A DNA stretch of 64,000 bases from Arthrobotrys musiformis (lineage: Eukaryota; Ascomycota; Orbiliomycetes; Orbiliales; Orbiliaceae), in NCBI GenBank assembly GCA_036971715.1, contig JAVHJL010000001.1:3472001-3536000 (forward strand), read 5' to 3'. The stretch's first letter is position 1. The number at the start of each line of letters is the position of its first letter. Under the pieces are notes generated by a model that saw nothing but the letters and a program-made list of their open reading frames with translations, was not told the origin of the DNA and did not search any database. This document shows, in pieces, positions 10,563 to 22,668 of this stretch. The position numbers were made by a program, and so were the translations under genes.

Positions 10563-11513
10563 TGTGAACCGGTTAAAGAGACAAAGATCTCGTGAAGCTG
10601 GAGCACTCCACGGATCAAAATAGGATTAATTCTAGTTTAGTTATTTTTATTTCTTCGTATGGTGGTGGTAGTAATGATAAGTAGTAATGGTTGAGGTCGA
10701 AGTAAGGATTGTGAGATGTAGGATTTTGAGGTTGTTCGTCGTGAGAAAGTAAATTTTTCGTGATTGAGTGGTTGTCCCCCTTTATTCCCTTACGAGGTTT
10801 TTCAGCCTGTTATTGCGTTTGTGTTTCCCCCTCTGCGGCGGTGGTACGTGGTGTTGGTGTGGTGTGGTGTTGAGGTTGAGGTTGAAAGAAAGTAAAGTAA
10901 AGTAAGGAGACGGCGGCTGAGAGCTGGGCCGGGATAAATAACGACTGTGGTAGAAGGTCAGTATCTATGGATACTTCCTTCTTAGTGGGAGGTCGGTCGG
11001 TAGGTGGGAGGTTGGAACCGGTGGGATGGCAACGGCGGTGGAATGGCGACCAGCGATGGAGGTTGACAGGAATTGGCCAAGCAACGCCGCCGACAAAGAA
11101 AAAAAAAAAGCAGGAAATTTGGTGAGGAAACAGAAAAGGAGGTCGCCAAGCAAAACACCAGCGCAGGAACATCGAGTGCAAGGGCGTCACCATGGCAAAC
11201 CCACTTTGGCTAATTATAGAAAGTCCTGTCGCTGTCAAGTTGCATCTGCTTGCCACTAACCCGACTGCCACCCACGCTAACGACTATAGGCAACTTGGGG
11301 CTTTAGTCTCGAGACTCCAGAAACATACAAAACATAAACTAGGTCTCATCCAGTATCATACATACATACACACATACACGTGCATACATATCTGCATATC
11401 GAAGCCTGTGTTTTGTAGCCACAGCGCTAATAAACAAACATGCCGTCGGTAAGCAAGGAATAGAAAGTAAGTAGGTATGTTTATTTGGATGCATGTATCG
11501 ATAATCAGCATAA
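10563..11513. other. Intergenic region upstream of Chs7
   Basis: Promoter of Chs7 and 3' UTR of the U-box cyclophilin (same strand). It has a GGTGTGGT-rich patch at about 10845-10875 and AAGTAAAGTAAAG at about 10890. The 153-codon ORF on the minus strand (10810-11271) is biased and not gene-like. Confidence 0.5.
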
Positions 11514-13534
11514 TCACCAATTGTCAAAGTTGCCAAACCCGCCGCTGCCCTTGACTTTCTTCCGAATCGGCTCTTGGTAGTAGCTCGCATCATCATCTTC
11601 AATAACTTCCACAATTTCATCCTCCTCGGCACTAGCTTTCGCAGCACTGGCCTTCGCAGCTGCCAGATACTTCCCCACTCCCAAACCACCAGTCCCACTC
11701 TTCCCGCTTTGTCCGTCTCCCGCTGTTCGTAACCTCTTTCCGGTCCATGTGGTCTTGTCGTCTTCAGTTCCACCTGCCCTCTTGATCTCCGCCGCTGTCT
11801 TTTCATCTTCCTCCTTCTGTATTCTCTCCTTTTGGAATTCTTCAAACGGATTGACAAACACCACAATTTCTTCGATCTTGATATCCTTGGTCGGCCTGTC
11901 ATTCGAATCCGTGGGTGTGGTCTCCATCCGATCGAGGATGTCAAGCCCGCCCACAACGTTGCCAAAAACTGTGTGTTTCCGGTCGAGATGTGCTTGTGGA
12001 CGGTACAATATATAACTATTAAAAAACCCTTATTAATAATGAAATACAATTTTATTGGAAATAAAAAACTGTACTCACAATTGAGAGCCGTTCGTATTCT
12101 TGCCCTTATTCGCCATTGATAGCACTCCACGCGCGTCATGCGTATGAGGGCCCTGGACTTCATCATCGAAGTTCTTCCCCCAATAACTCGTACCCCCTCG
12201 CCCTGTACCCGTAGGATCACCGCCTTGGATCTATACAACCGGATTAGCATCCGCCACATATACACACCCTTAGAAAAGGTACTAACCATAAAACTTCGGA
12301 TATTCCGATGAAATATCGTATCATTATAATACCCCTTCTCCGCCAATTTGATAAAGTTATACACCGCTTTGGGCGCCCACTCGGTATGCAGCTCCACATT
12401 CAGATTCCCCAGGTTTGTCGAAATCCTGGCGTAGCCTTTGATCTTTACCACCTTGGGTTTTAACATATACTCCTCTTCGGTCAATAATGCGCGATCGGCG
12501 GCAGTATGGACGCTGACACCGGTGGATGTGAACGACGCCGCCGCCTTTCCGGTGGTATGTTTGGCAGCATTATACGGCATCGCAGGTTTGGCGGGCATGG
12601 ATGCCACCGCTTTGCCCTTGGCACCCGAACCACCGGAACCCGCTTTCGAGGATTGTCCCTGAGCCTGCTGCACCGCTCTCGCCTCCCTTGCCTTCGCTAC
12701 CGCGGCTTTGGCGGCGAGAACCTTGGCGCTAGACCCCATATTACCCATATTTATATCATTCAGCGGATTCGCCCTCTCCGCCTCCTGTTCATCCGTCAAG
12801 GTCGACGTCCCGTCTTTCAAATACTTAAAACTCGACATATCCCTCCCCGCCAGATTCTGCGGGTCCTGGATAGTAATCACATCCTTCCTGCTAAACTCCT
12901 CGTCCGTCTGCAGGTCCCTCCAGAATTTAGCCTTGATGTTGAACTTCTCGACGGTTTCGTGGGCGTAGACGTTCCCGCTGGTCCTGATGACGACGATATG
13001 CGTGTTGTTTGTGAATATCTTCGAGGCGATGGGGTCCCAGTATTCTCCGTCTGAATTCTTGGACATGTGCATTTTTATCAAGTCCTTAGGATCTAGCTTG
13101 ACGCCGTCGACGGGGTTTGTACCGTGTTTTTTGAGCCATGGGAGGATGTTGGTTAGATCGAATACCACGCCTGTGGGGGTACACACGGGGTGTTCGTAGG
13201 GTTGTAGGGAGAGGGAGCAGTAGTTGAATGGTAGTCGGCGGAAGGTCGCGTCGTCGGATTTTCCGGTTCGAGCGCCGCGGGAGGCGCCGTGGGAGTCGGT
13301 GCTTGACCATTCGGATTGTGTGATCTGTATTTATAGGTTCCCTGTTGTGGGTGGTACGGTGAGTGTTCACCGAGCCGGGGTGGGATTTTAGTCAGGTTTC
13401 GTGCGCTTGTTGAATCTTCGATGAGGTTTGGATTCATGCGATGGGACTTACGTAGAGTTTATCGGTTCCTATATTACAAAAAATTAGTATTTATTTAACA
13501 ATCGAGAATGCTGGAATTGCTTACCTTTCCCCAT
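11514..13534 (-). CDS. U-box peptidyl-prolyl isomerase (Cyp8/PPIL2 family)
   Basis: Nuclear RING-like U-box ubiquitin ligase fused to a cyclophilin domain, a spliceosome-associated protein in fungi and animals. Five exons (13534-13525, 13468-13452, 13324-12287, 12230-12079, 12015-11514) give 572 residues starting MGKGTDKLYIT. The U-box occupies about residues 40-115 (NYCSLSLQPYEHPVC, then GVVFDLTNILPWLKKHG). A linker rich in Ala/Gly/Lys follows. The cyclophilin domain (about 295-455) includes FHRNIRSFMIQGGDPTGTGRGG with the catalytic Arg, Phe and Gln, then GSQFYILY and the Trp position occupied by His as in PPIL2. The C-terminal tail is acidic and ends GGFGNFDNW. The start codon sits on a 10-base exon and the second exon is only 17 bases; both are needed to reach the conserved N-terminus. 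Confidence 0.92.
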
Positions 13535-14424
13535 GGCTGCGACCGAATTCTATGGTGTTCTTATTAGTCCCACGATTGATATCTTCCGATATGGTGTTTT
13601 GGGTTTGTGTGGTGTCTAAGGTGATGGTGGTTGGAAAGAATTAAAGGTCGCTAAATAAGAATTTCGCGACTGGATGCCAAAGCAGGGCTGGTGACTAGCT
13701 CCCCCAAGCTAACTGCCAATGATCCTGGGCATAAATACTTGACTACATTTCCACATACAAATTCGAGGCTTTAAATTGAGGATCCATTCGAAGACTACGA
13801 GATTCTACATTACGATTCCAATCACTCTACAACATCAATATCACTACGACACTTCTACACAGAATTCCAGTTCCGGGACGATATGACATCCAATTGGAAC
13901 CAGTCCTCCGGCATATTTATCCCCGGCAAGAGTTTCCTTCATCAACGAAGCTGAATTCGCATTATAATAAGCTTATCCATGATAAAAAAGATAATGAGGA
14001 CTAATCCGAGTGAACACCGAACGAATCAAAAAAAAGGAAAAGAAAAAAAAGAGGTATATGACATATATTTGATAAAAAGGAAAGGGTGAAGTCGGAGGGT
14101 GTGCAGCCATTGGATAGTCGGGGAGGATGTTCGTCGGATTTGTTTTGTCTGGTGGGACTTCTGGCATTATCGGAGACAGTCGCTGAAGAATCGATGGAAA
14201 GTCGTATATTAACCACACGTTCATTCTCATCATCATCCTAGCTAGAGGGAGTATAGTGGTGGTAGGAAAGGGAGGTAAGGTAGGGAGAAAGAAGAAGTGT
14301 CGGAAGCGTTTTCGTCATCGTGGGTGTAATAATGGATATTGGCTCGTAATGAAAAAAAATTGATTCGTTTCCTCCGCTCCTCCTTCTTATCAAACAAAAA
14401 ACAAAATCCAAGAAATAAAGCAAT
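13535..14424. other. Intergenic region
   Basis: Holds the promoter of the U-box cyclophilin and the 3' UTR of the S29 gene on the same strand. No coding sequence or repeat stands out; a purine-rich patch lies around 14030-14055. Confidence 0.5.
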
Positions 14425-14838
14425 TTACCGGTTCTGTAACAATACATATTAGCTCTTCTAGTTCCAAAGCATTTGTGCGTGTGAAGATGCCTGGAGGAGG
14501 GTTCTGGCTGACCTTGGTGAAACCGATATCCTTGGATCGTTCTCTGAAGCACTGACGGCAGATGTTCAAGCCGTACTTGCGGATGAGACCGGCTTGATGA
14601 GCGCAGACGCGGCTATATTCGTGAAAAATCAGATAGTCAGCATCTCAATCCCATATCCCATCTCAATCCCATCATTCTATTATCTCTCCTATATCCCTTC
14701 TCTTGAATTTCCCTCATCCAATTCCCTTTAAACCCCTGGTTGCTCAGACTCAGAAAGAGAAGAATAGCCGACATACCAAGCTCTAGCGCCCTTTCCGTAG
14801 GTCCTTGGGCGGGAGTACCAAACTTGATCGTGAGCCAT
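14425..14838 (-). CDS. rps29: 40S ribosomal protein S29 (uS14)
   Basis: Zinc-binding protein of the small ribosomal subunit head. Three exons (14838-14777, 14612-14513, 14433-14425) give exactly 56 residues, the usual length: MAHDQVWYSRPRTYGKG, then the C-x2-C pair (ACRVC), then C-x2-C (NICRQC), ending TKNR. The last coding exon holds only Asn, Arg and the stop. The first intron (14776-14613) is 164 bases and the second (14512-14434) 79 bases. The gene is too short to show as a long ORF. It is divergent from the small seven-exon gene at 15347. Confidence 0.95.
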
Positions 14839-15346
14839 GTTTGCGAAGGTTGAAGTTTTCTTTCGAAAAAGATGTCTATCAAAAGAACCGTTGATAAATC
14901 AGCTATCACGTCGAGCCAAACAGTCGATTATAATTGTCGAGGTCTTATAATATCGGAGCAGCAGGATGAGAAGAAACGTACAGCTAAGTGGTGCTTGTCG
15001 GAGGTCGGGTTTGGAGGGGGGTTATGGCTTGGATATTCCGTCGATTGGTGCTTGAAGATGAGGATGTCGAATTTGGGAGGACGAAAAGCCAAAATGAATT
15101 TTCTGGTTTGTGGGTGCCAAGACTTAAACCGGAGCCCTAAGCTGGCCTGGACAACACATCTTGGATTTTGGGAGATAAGATAAGATCTCTTGGCTGATCA
15201 CGTGGTATCGCTTTGGTCGGGCTTGGTTTCGCGGTCCAACCCTCTGTCTCTTGTTTGTTTGTCCCAAGCGCAGCTGCTCGAGCTTGTTCTGCTGTATTGA
15301 CCGCAACCTCAAGTTCCATCTATCGAGATAAGATATTATACCTAAA
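14839..15346. other. Divergent promoter of S29 and the 100-aa gene
   Basis: 508 bases between two start codons in opposite directions. As the upstream region of a ribosomal protein gene it probably drives strong expression on one side. No recognised motif can be assigned with confidence. Confidence 0.5.
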
Positions 15347-16004
15347 ATGGTAAGTTACATGGCATCAAAGACAAGTTAGTACCGCATAACTAACACTATA
15401 TCACAGTCTCGCGATTCCAACCGCACGTATGTCCATAATATAATATCCAAATCCCCAAACAGAACAGCGCCAAGCTCACATTTGATATCACTAGCTACGT
15501 CCACTTCCGCCTCCCTCGCATCGTCGAGCAGTACGAAGTAAGGAGTTCTGCTCCAGGATCCCTATTTTTGTAGTTTAATAGCTAAATAATATGCGAACAG
15601 GACTACTGTCGCGACAAGCTCCCCAATGATGGTAATACTAGTCTCTCAAAACGACAGTTCAAGAATTCACAGCTGATAGCAAATAGAGGTCTACGTCCCA
15701 CCAGAGCACCAGCCCATCAATCCAGAGGACGAAGACGACGGTATGCCATATATCCCTTCCTCCCTTCTAAGACATAACAAATCGCTAATACACATCCAGT
15801 AATCCCGGACCAACACGGTACGCTCCCGTATCAACATATTCAAGCAAGAACCGTACTAAATATCAAACAGCTGCATTCGGTATTGCCAGAGCCCAGCAGA
15901 AGGAACGGGAACCGTTGTGGAAAGATCTAAACCTTTCGGATCTATTACATCGTGCGCCGGTCGAGGGAGATGTTCCTCGAGTCCGCGCCAAGTTTCCCAG
16001 GTGA
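15347..16004 (+). CDS. Unrecognised small acidic protein, seven coding exons
   Basis: Seven exons (15347-15349, 15407-15426, 15495-15537, 15601-15631, 15687-15740, 15800-15817, 15871-16004) encode 100 residues. Every intron is GT-AG and 45-69 bases long, and the frame closes on a TGA stop. The start codon stands alone as the whole coding part of exon 1. Residues include an aromatic/basic N-terminus (RTYVHFRLPRIVEQYEDYC), an acidic PEDEDD stretch with many prolines, then FGIARAQQKEREPLWKDLN and a terminus VRAKFPR. No signal or membrane segment is visible. The phrase-like conservation suggests a real, conserved single-domain protein, but I cannot name the family. The AGGTGA at the end could also be a splice donor, so the C-terminus might extend. 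Confidence 0.7.
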
Positions 16005-16325
16005 AGATGGTGTCGTGGATTCTTTGGGGGAATGTTTTTGGGTATGTCGAGTTAGGATGTATGAAGACGTTCAAGCGGCTGATAAGACTTTATAGACGGG
16101 GTTTTGAACGGCGTTCCTTTTTTCTCGAATTATAACTTCTAAGCGCTCCTGCGGCCTGGTATGCGACTGCTTCTAATGAAAAATGATAAAACAAAATGAT
16201 CTGAAAGAAAACATGAAAACTTCCGGGAACATAAGAACGGAAGAACGAAAAACTCCGCCCTGATACCGATCCCCAAACCCCCCTAGATTGAAGGAAACAA
16301 AGGAAGAGAGAAAGAACGAAGAAAC
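16005..16325. other. Convergent 3' intergenic region
   Basis: Short A-rich gap between two converging genes. Nothing beyond probable 3' UTR sequence is seen. Confidence 0.5.
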
Positions 16326-18174
16326 TTAAACCTCAAGCACAGGCAAAAACTGCACCCTCGTCGAATCCACCGTCGACCTCCTCTGCTTCGGCGACCGTTT
16401 CCTCCCTCTAATCATATCCAACGCCTGTCCCAACCCCGACATCTCAAACAAACACCCCTTCCCCTTCTCATTCCTCCTCCCGGCAACCTTCCAACAAGCA
16501 ATCCCAACCTCCTTAAACTTCCCAGTATCAACCTTGGGAACATCATCCCCTTCCAAATACAATATATGCGTAATATACTTTTTATATTCCCCCGGCGCGG
16601 TAAGTTCTTCGAACCCCGGTTCGCCGGAGACGATACCCCGCGACTCCACGCAGGCGTTCACGATGGATTTTACAAAGTCCATGGCGGTGAAGGTGGTCCC
16701 CGGCCCGGTTTCTCGGTCGAATGAGCCGTTTAGGATTAAGACTTTGTGTTTGCACGATGACGCTATGGCTTCGCCCATACCCCGGAGGATGAGGCAGGGT
16801 ATTATACTACCCAACATCAGCACACGTTTCCACACAATCATAGAAGGAATGGGGGTGAAAAATACCTCGTATACAAACTCCCGATGCTATAAACCAATGT
16901 CTCGGACCCCCTGATTGCAGCCAAACTCTTTGGATTCGCTGGAGGTCTGATTTCCTGTCCGTAGGGGTTTATGTACCATACCCTCTGAATCCGAGCGGGT
17001 AGCTCTGCTTCCTCCTCCTTCGTGAATACGATATTACCCCGCCTCAAAGCAGGTAATGAACCCGGTAGGTTTGCGTCTTCGACTTCATCGTGGTCGTGGA
17101 GGTAAGCCACCGGCGTCGAATATCCAGGGTTCAAAGGGGTTGTAGAACCCGGCACTGCGGGTCCAGGTGGATGGGTGTTTATACTCGAATTTTTAAGCTG
17201 CGCCGTGACTTCAAGTAACGCCTGCGATCCTACCGTTTGTGCTACACCGGAGGGCTTCGGATCCTCAGAAGGATGAGAAATCTGGTTCTGCCCCGCGATC
17301 ACAGTCCCATCTTCCAACCCGGCCGCGATGTGATGACTAAAATTACTATTCAACGCCGGAATAACATGCATATACTCCGGCACGCCGCACACCGATCTAA
17401 ACAAAAAAATAGCAGACTCCAGCGACCCGAAGAATAACCTACACCCCGTGATGAACAAATTCCCCAAAGAAGCGAGCTGGAAATTAAAAGTACTGGTGGG
17501 CCGGGTACGTTTTGTGATTTCCCCGCCGACGAGGATGAAGAAACTGCGGAGGAGTTCCTTTTTTTCCGAGGCGATGCCGGTCCAGTTTTCGTGGGTGCCT
17601 TCGAGGATCTGGTTCCATTCGTGGCGGGCGGATGAGGCTGAGGGCGGCAGGCGGTAGTTCAGGAGGCCCTTTATGCGTAGGCGTTCTTCGTCTTCCGTGT
17701 CGTCTGGGACGAGGCGGACGAGACGGCCTTTTTAATATCATGTATATTCTTAGAATCCGGAGTATAACATAAAGCATAGCGAATGGTCCTTACTTCTTAT
17801 ATCACCAATCCCCGGACCGCCAAATACCCCTACGATATTACAAATCAATAAGTATAATCCCACCCGCTTACTCTGGTGTATACTAACTGATAAGCTCCGA
17901 CGTCGAGCCTACCCATTCAATCAGCCAAATCAGTCGCCGTTTCGATGATTATATATCAAAATACAAACCTCCATTATCTGATATGCCAATAATATACGAG
18001 ATAGGGCTCCCGGCGCTCGCGCTCTTGAAGACATCAACCTACCCACCGTTGCATATTAGAACTTTAACCCGCTGGTAGTATTGTACTAAAAAAATTAAAG
18101 ATGAATAAAAGACTTACTAGACTATTCGCAGCACTCCCACCAGATATTACCACAATACTCCCAGTAGCAGGCAT
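16326..18174 (-). CDS. CofD/UPF0052-like protein
   Basis: Six exons (18174-18118, 18038-17969, 17908-17888, 17829-17794, 17727-16866, 16806-16326) give 508 residues. The family relates to 2-phospho-L-lactate transferase CofD and to the bacterial UPF0052/YvcK group, which bind nucleotide sugars or F420 precursors; fungi lack F420 synthesis, so the substrate is unknown. The N-terminus has the Gly-rich GSIVVISGGSAANSLVDVFK, then YIIGISDNGGSTSELIRVFG and GPGIGDIRSRLVRL, the usual binding loops. Later motifs are SLGNLFITG, NSNFSHHIAAGLEDGTVI, GQNQISHPS, RVWYINPYGQE and YSIGSLYTSIIP. Four small N-terminal exons (21-70 bases) sit before the long one. The C-terminal 150 residues carry LNGSFDRETGPG. 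Confidence 0.85.
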
Positions 18175-19967
18175 CGTCACAGAACCGCTGTCAAGAACCC
18201 CGATTGAAGAAATAAAGAAAGAAAACAAGTTGAAAAAAAGAGGAAAGATTGAGTGAAATAAGATGGATTTCTTGTTGGAAAATATGCGTTGTAGGCGGAT
18301 ATAAAAACCCCCCCAGTAAATTTAAATGATATTCAATCAGCGCGGTCAATCAGGAGCGTATGCGGGTATTTCATGCATGCCACAAAATTGCAAAAGCGTT
18401 CGTTTCTCCGGAATTTATATTTCTTCACGAGTACCCTCGAGATGCAGCGCGAGGAATGCAACATGCGACGCTGGCAATACCGATCCCCATCCAACGAGTT
18501 TTGAACAACGTGGTTACAAAATGTTTGATAAACTTCTCGATTATAGATGGTTGTATTTTAAAACATCAAATTTAAAACTTATGAGTCGACGCAGTAAAAT
18601 TATCATGGCAGTGCAAACCCCACGCGGCAAGTAACCTCGAGCGCTTGGGAATCAAGGCTAACCGTAGCGCAAATACTGCACGTAACTCTCCGCGCAGGGA
18701 ATTTCCCGATTGAGAACGAGAAAAAAGGCGGCCTGGATATGGTAACCGTGTCCAGAGGCATCTATACCTCCAAATATATATATGAGTACATGCTCGCCCC
18801 GGTTCCGAATTGCAGGACCTGGAACCGGGAGACGAGGCTGTGATGTGGGGTATTATAAGCCATTTCGTCATATGCAGGCTCCACAGATCACTTCCAAATG
18901 GTTCATCTATAGCTCTATCAACCGTGCATGTAGAGATGAAATAGTAGCGATCTGTGCTATAATGGAAATAATCGCGAGATACAGTTTATCTTTATTTTCT
19001 CTTATCCTATCCTATCCTATCCTTATTCTTTTTTTCGGTTTTGTAATATCTGGAAGGGAAAATAATCAAGGAAATCTTTGATATTGACATTGGTATAAGA
19101 AGTCAAGAGACGCCCCTTCCACTTGACAAAAAGGTATTCAATCTAAACGTTTCTCTCTCTCGGGGTGGTTGGATGGGTGGGGGTGGAGTGGATCGATGGG
19201 ATCAAAGGAAAAGGGCATAAAAACCAAAAGGAGAATCGTCTGGCAGGCTCGGCGCATTTCGTTATTAGCATTCGATAAAAAAGGAAAACGGGGATAAAAG
19301 GGACACAAGAAGAAGAAGTATAAAACATGGCAGACAGGAGAGGAAAAAAAGGAAATTAAGGAAAATTAGAAAACTTCAACCCCAGAAAGAGAAATACACA
19401 GAAAGGAAAAGCCGCATTCCAAAAACTTAGCCATTCCAAAACGTCCTTTTTGCTCAAATTACAACTTCGAGTAGAAAACCAAAACCGCGCGAGGAAAAGA
19501 AAGAAAAATAAGAAATGGGGAGGAACGAGCCGCATGCGAACCGCAACAAGGGCACTAGGTCAGACTTCAGAAAACAAATCGCTTCATTAGGAACGTTTCA
19601 AAAGCACTGGATATGCAAATAATCGCAAATCGGTCCAAACAATAGATCGATAGGATAGAATTTTATGTGTGGGGATATCGTTGTATTCCATTCAGAACGG
19701 TAAAGAAAAACATTGACAGGGTATATTTGTGTCCAGGCCAATCGTTACTTCTTCCCTATCTGGATGGAGGGTATATGTGATCATCTCACCCGGCTCCAGG
19801 GGAACCGGTGGTACTGTAATAACCTTCCTTTTCAACTCCATATTCGTATGATGTGTGAGCTGCGTGAAATGATCTGGTGGGGGTAAAATTGTTACAAAGC
19901 TTTGGGTAGCAGGTTTGATAAGGCGGAGTTTATATCGGCACCAGCTGGTTATCGGCGGAACACCATA
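18175..19967. other. Gene-poor intergenic region
   Basis: Nearly 1.8 kb upstream of the CofD-like gene and downstream of Vac8. A short TATCC tandem lies at about 19003-19022. Small ORFs at 18326-18634 and 18572-18871 look random. The long A/G-rich stretch at 19330-19560 is probably Vac8 3' flank. I see no gene. Confidence 0.5.
19003..19022. repeat. TATCC tandem repeat
   Basis: Four consecutive TATCC units within a T-rich stretch. Confidence 0.7.
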
Positions 19968-22062
19968 CTACGGGTGTTTTGCCAATGTATCCTTTTGATT
20001 TTGCTCTGTACCGGATTGGGTCAACAGATCGGATGCCCTCCTGGCCAACTGAACGACCTCGGCTTCACCGTCTTCGCTTTCATCATCGGACTCGATATTC
20101 TTCTCGGCGATACTTCGGATGGTTGTCACGATTTCTTTGGATTGGAGGATTAGCTTCTTCAGCTGTTGGTCTTCGGATTCGAGGAGTTGAACTAGCGTCC
20201 AAATGGCGATATGTTGGAATGTGGCGTCGCCACTGGCGAGGAACCGTTTCAGATAACCGTGAATACCGCCAGAAGGCTCAGTCCAATCCTGCACGAACAT
20301 GTTGTAGTCGCCAACTAGAATTCAGTTAGTATTGCTGCATATTACCAAAACCAAATTTCCCGTTTTTTGCACACACCTTTGGAAGATAGATTACCCAACG
20401 CAGCGGCGCTATTGCCCTGAACTTCAATGCTCTCAGAATCCGTCAATGGGATCAAGACATCAAAAACACCAAGATTTAAAAGATGCGGCTTGAGTTCGTC
20501 GCTCAAGGCGAGCACAGCGACAGCGGCGGTCATTTCTGACTGAACGCTAAGGGGCACATGAAGAACCAAGTCCTTGCACTTCTGCACGGCTCCGGCTTCG
20601 AGAACCAACTGCTTATTCCTGTCAGAGCTAGCTGCCAGGTTACGGAGGGTACTAATTGCGTGACACTGGATTTCCTCGTTCTCGGTGGTGCCTAGAAGTT
20701 CGACCAGTGGCTTCAAGAATCCGGCATCGATAATGGGGGACTCATTGAGAGGGTGGATGGAGATATTGCGGATACAGGCGACAGCCGATAGAACGAGCGG
20801 GAGGAGCGATGCTTGTAGGAGTTTCAAAAGCGGGGGGAGGCCCTTGGATCTGACGATCTCCAACTGGTATTTTTCGTCGGAGGCCAAGTTTCGAAGAGCC
20901 AATGCGGCCTGGCATTGGACCTTGGCGCTTGAGGAGTCCATGAGATGTACGAGCGAGTGAACAAGACGTGGTTCTGTTTGAGCGAGCTTCTTCCGGTTTG
21001 TTGCGTCCACGGCAATGTTGCTAAGGGCTGTAGTGCAGTAGTATTGGACATCCGGGTCGTGCGAGGAGAGAAGGGAGACGAGAACCGGGATGGCACCGGC
21101 GCTAACGAGTTGCTGTCTGTTGTCGTCGGAGTGTGTCATGTTGAGGAGGGCCCCAGTAGCATTACGCTGGACACGCATATCCTTCGACTTAGCCAACCTG
21201 GTAAGGGGACCGAGGGCTCCGGATCTTGCGATCTTGGCTTTGTTGTCTTCGTGAGTAGCAAGGTTGGTGATACATCCGACAGCGTTGCATTGAACCTCTA
21301 CGTTCGGGGACATCATTTGTCGTATCAGAGGTGGTAGGCCACCGAGTTGAACGATCGAGACCTTATTTTGTGCTGTAACGATGTTGACGTTAGCAGGTTA
21401 GGGCATTCCGGGTGCAGACCGAGACTGTGACGTACTATTAACAGCCAGGTTTCCCAGGGCAGCGCTGGCGGCCCTTTGAACTTCGACATCGGAGCTTTGC
21501 AGGAGGAATAATATCGGCTCAAGGGTGTCTCTATCAACTTCCCGGACATCTAAACAAAGAACGGGTTAGCGAATATGTTTCCGGCCGATAAGATCATCTA
21601 GGAGAATATTTTTTTCTCCTCACGGAAACATACCTCGTTCTGTGATTTCGGCGAATGTTAAACTGGCACTGCGCTGGAGATCGACATTGTCCGAATATAC
21701 GAGGGTGCTGAGGGCCCTGAGCGGCTCTCCTGTGAAAAAGTCCGTTTCGGCTCGCTAGAGATATCGTCATACATGGGGTCAGTCTTTGTTATGTTGTTTT
21801 CCCTTATCTTGGTTGGTATGCAAAGGAAAATATTGAGACTCAAGGACACTTACGTTCTCAAGATATTGCAGAAGATCCGAGACGGCCTCCCGTTCACTCT
21901 CAGCTAGTTGGGGGACTTCATTGTAACCGTCCGATCGGTCTATAAGAGAAGGCTGGTGGTTAGCGTCTCGAGATGACGACAAAGAGTCGGGGAAAGTGAG
22001 TAGTGAGTGGTTGTTAGGCCGGGAAGAAACGTACTTCCGCAGCAAGAGCTGCAGTTCCCCAT
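19968..22062 (-). CDS. vac8: Vac8, vacuolar armadillo-repeat protein
   Basis: Vac8 is a lipid-anchored adaptor on the vacuole membrane that serves vacuole inheritance, nucleus-vacuole contacts and selective autophagy. Six exons (22062-22035, 21939-21854, 21754-21634, 21549-21436, 21372-20377, 20324 corrected to 20314-19968) give 563 residues. The N-terminus MGNCSSCCG offers a myristoylated Gly2 and palmitoylated Cys4/7/8. Armadillo repeats run from about residue 40 to 520, with landmarks LSTLVYSDNVDLQRSA, MMSPNVEVQCNAVGCITNLA and NATGALLNMTHS. The tail is acidic with ESDDESEDG and may be flexible. The last exon begins at 20314; the splice there restores VGDYNMFVQDW. The first exon carries only the acylation motif, so lipid anchoring is encoded separately from the repeats. 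Confidence 0.95.
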
Positions 22063-22650
22063 GACGAAGCCGCACCGAGGCAGTTTGAAAAGAATAAGAT
22101 GGTTTGGCCAGCGGCAGAGAACAGGGTCTGAGGAAGGAAGCCTCGGAGGAGAGGGGTTTTTTCGCTGTCTGGGAGAGGAGATATATTGTGGTCGACGATG
22201 AGATGAAGGGTCAAGGGGTTTTGGGTGGTGTTTGTTTTCGAGGGAAAGTCTGAAATTCCGCCCGCGTTGGTTGCAGGAGAACTGACAGGTGTTTGGCTGC
22301 AGGGCCAACTGGCAGCCAGCGAATATTGGCAGAGACAACCGCTGCACCGACGACGACGGATCTCAAAGGTCAGAATGAAGGAAGTAAGTCTGTTCCACTC
22401 CTCGATGGAAAGATTTTTCTATTGTATTGTTATTTTTATATTTATTTTCTATCTGATATATGTGATGCTAATCAATATAAGTGTGTATGCAAGAGAATGT
22501 GGGAGGCGGTGTGGGTGTCATTTCCAGGAAAGAAGGAAGACGAGAACGAGAACGAGAAAGAAAAAAAATATGCAGACCCTGTCCCATGCCAGGCCGGGCC
22601 TGAGGGCAGCCGGTTATGGTATCCAGTCGGGCAAGTTTAATCACTGACTG

Positions 22651-22668
22651 GATACGATACGATACGAT
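22651..22668. repeat. GATAC tandem repeat
   Basis: Consecutive GATAC units following a GGATACGATAC start; a short microsatellite in the non-coding gap. Confidence 0.65.

Noticed and set aside
10810..11271. 153-codon ORF upstream of Chs7
   Set aside because: Low-complexity composition (many Pro, Ser, Phe), no domain, no conserved splice context.
22225..22647. 140-codon ORF near Vac8 start
   Set aside because: Hydrophobic then Arg/Lys runs without motif; sits in the Vac8 promoter region and shows no family resemblance.
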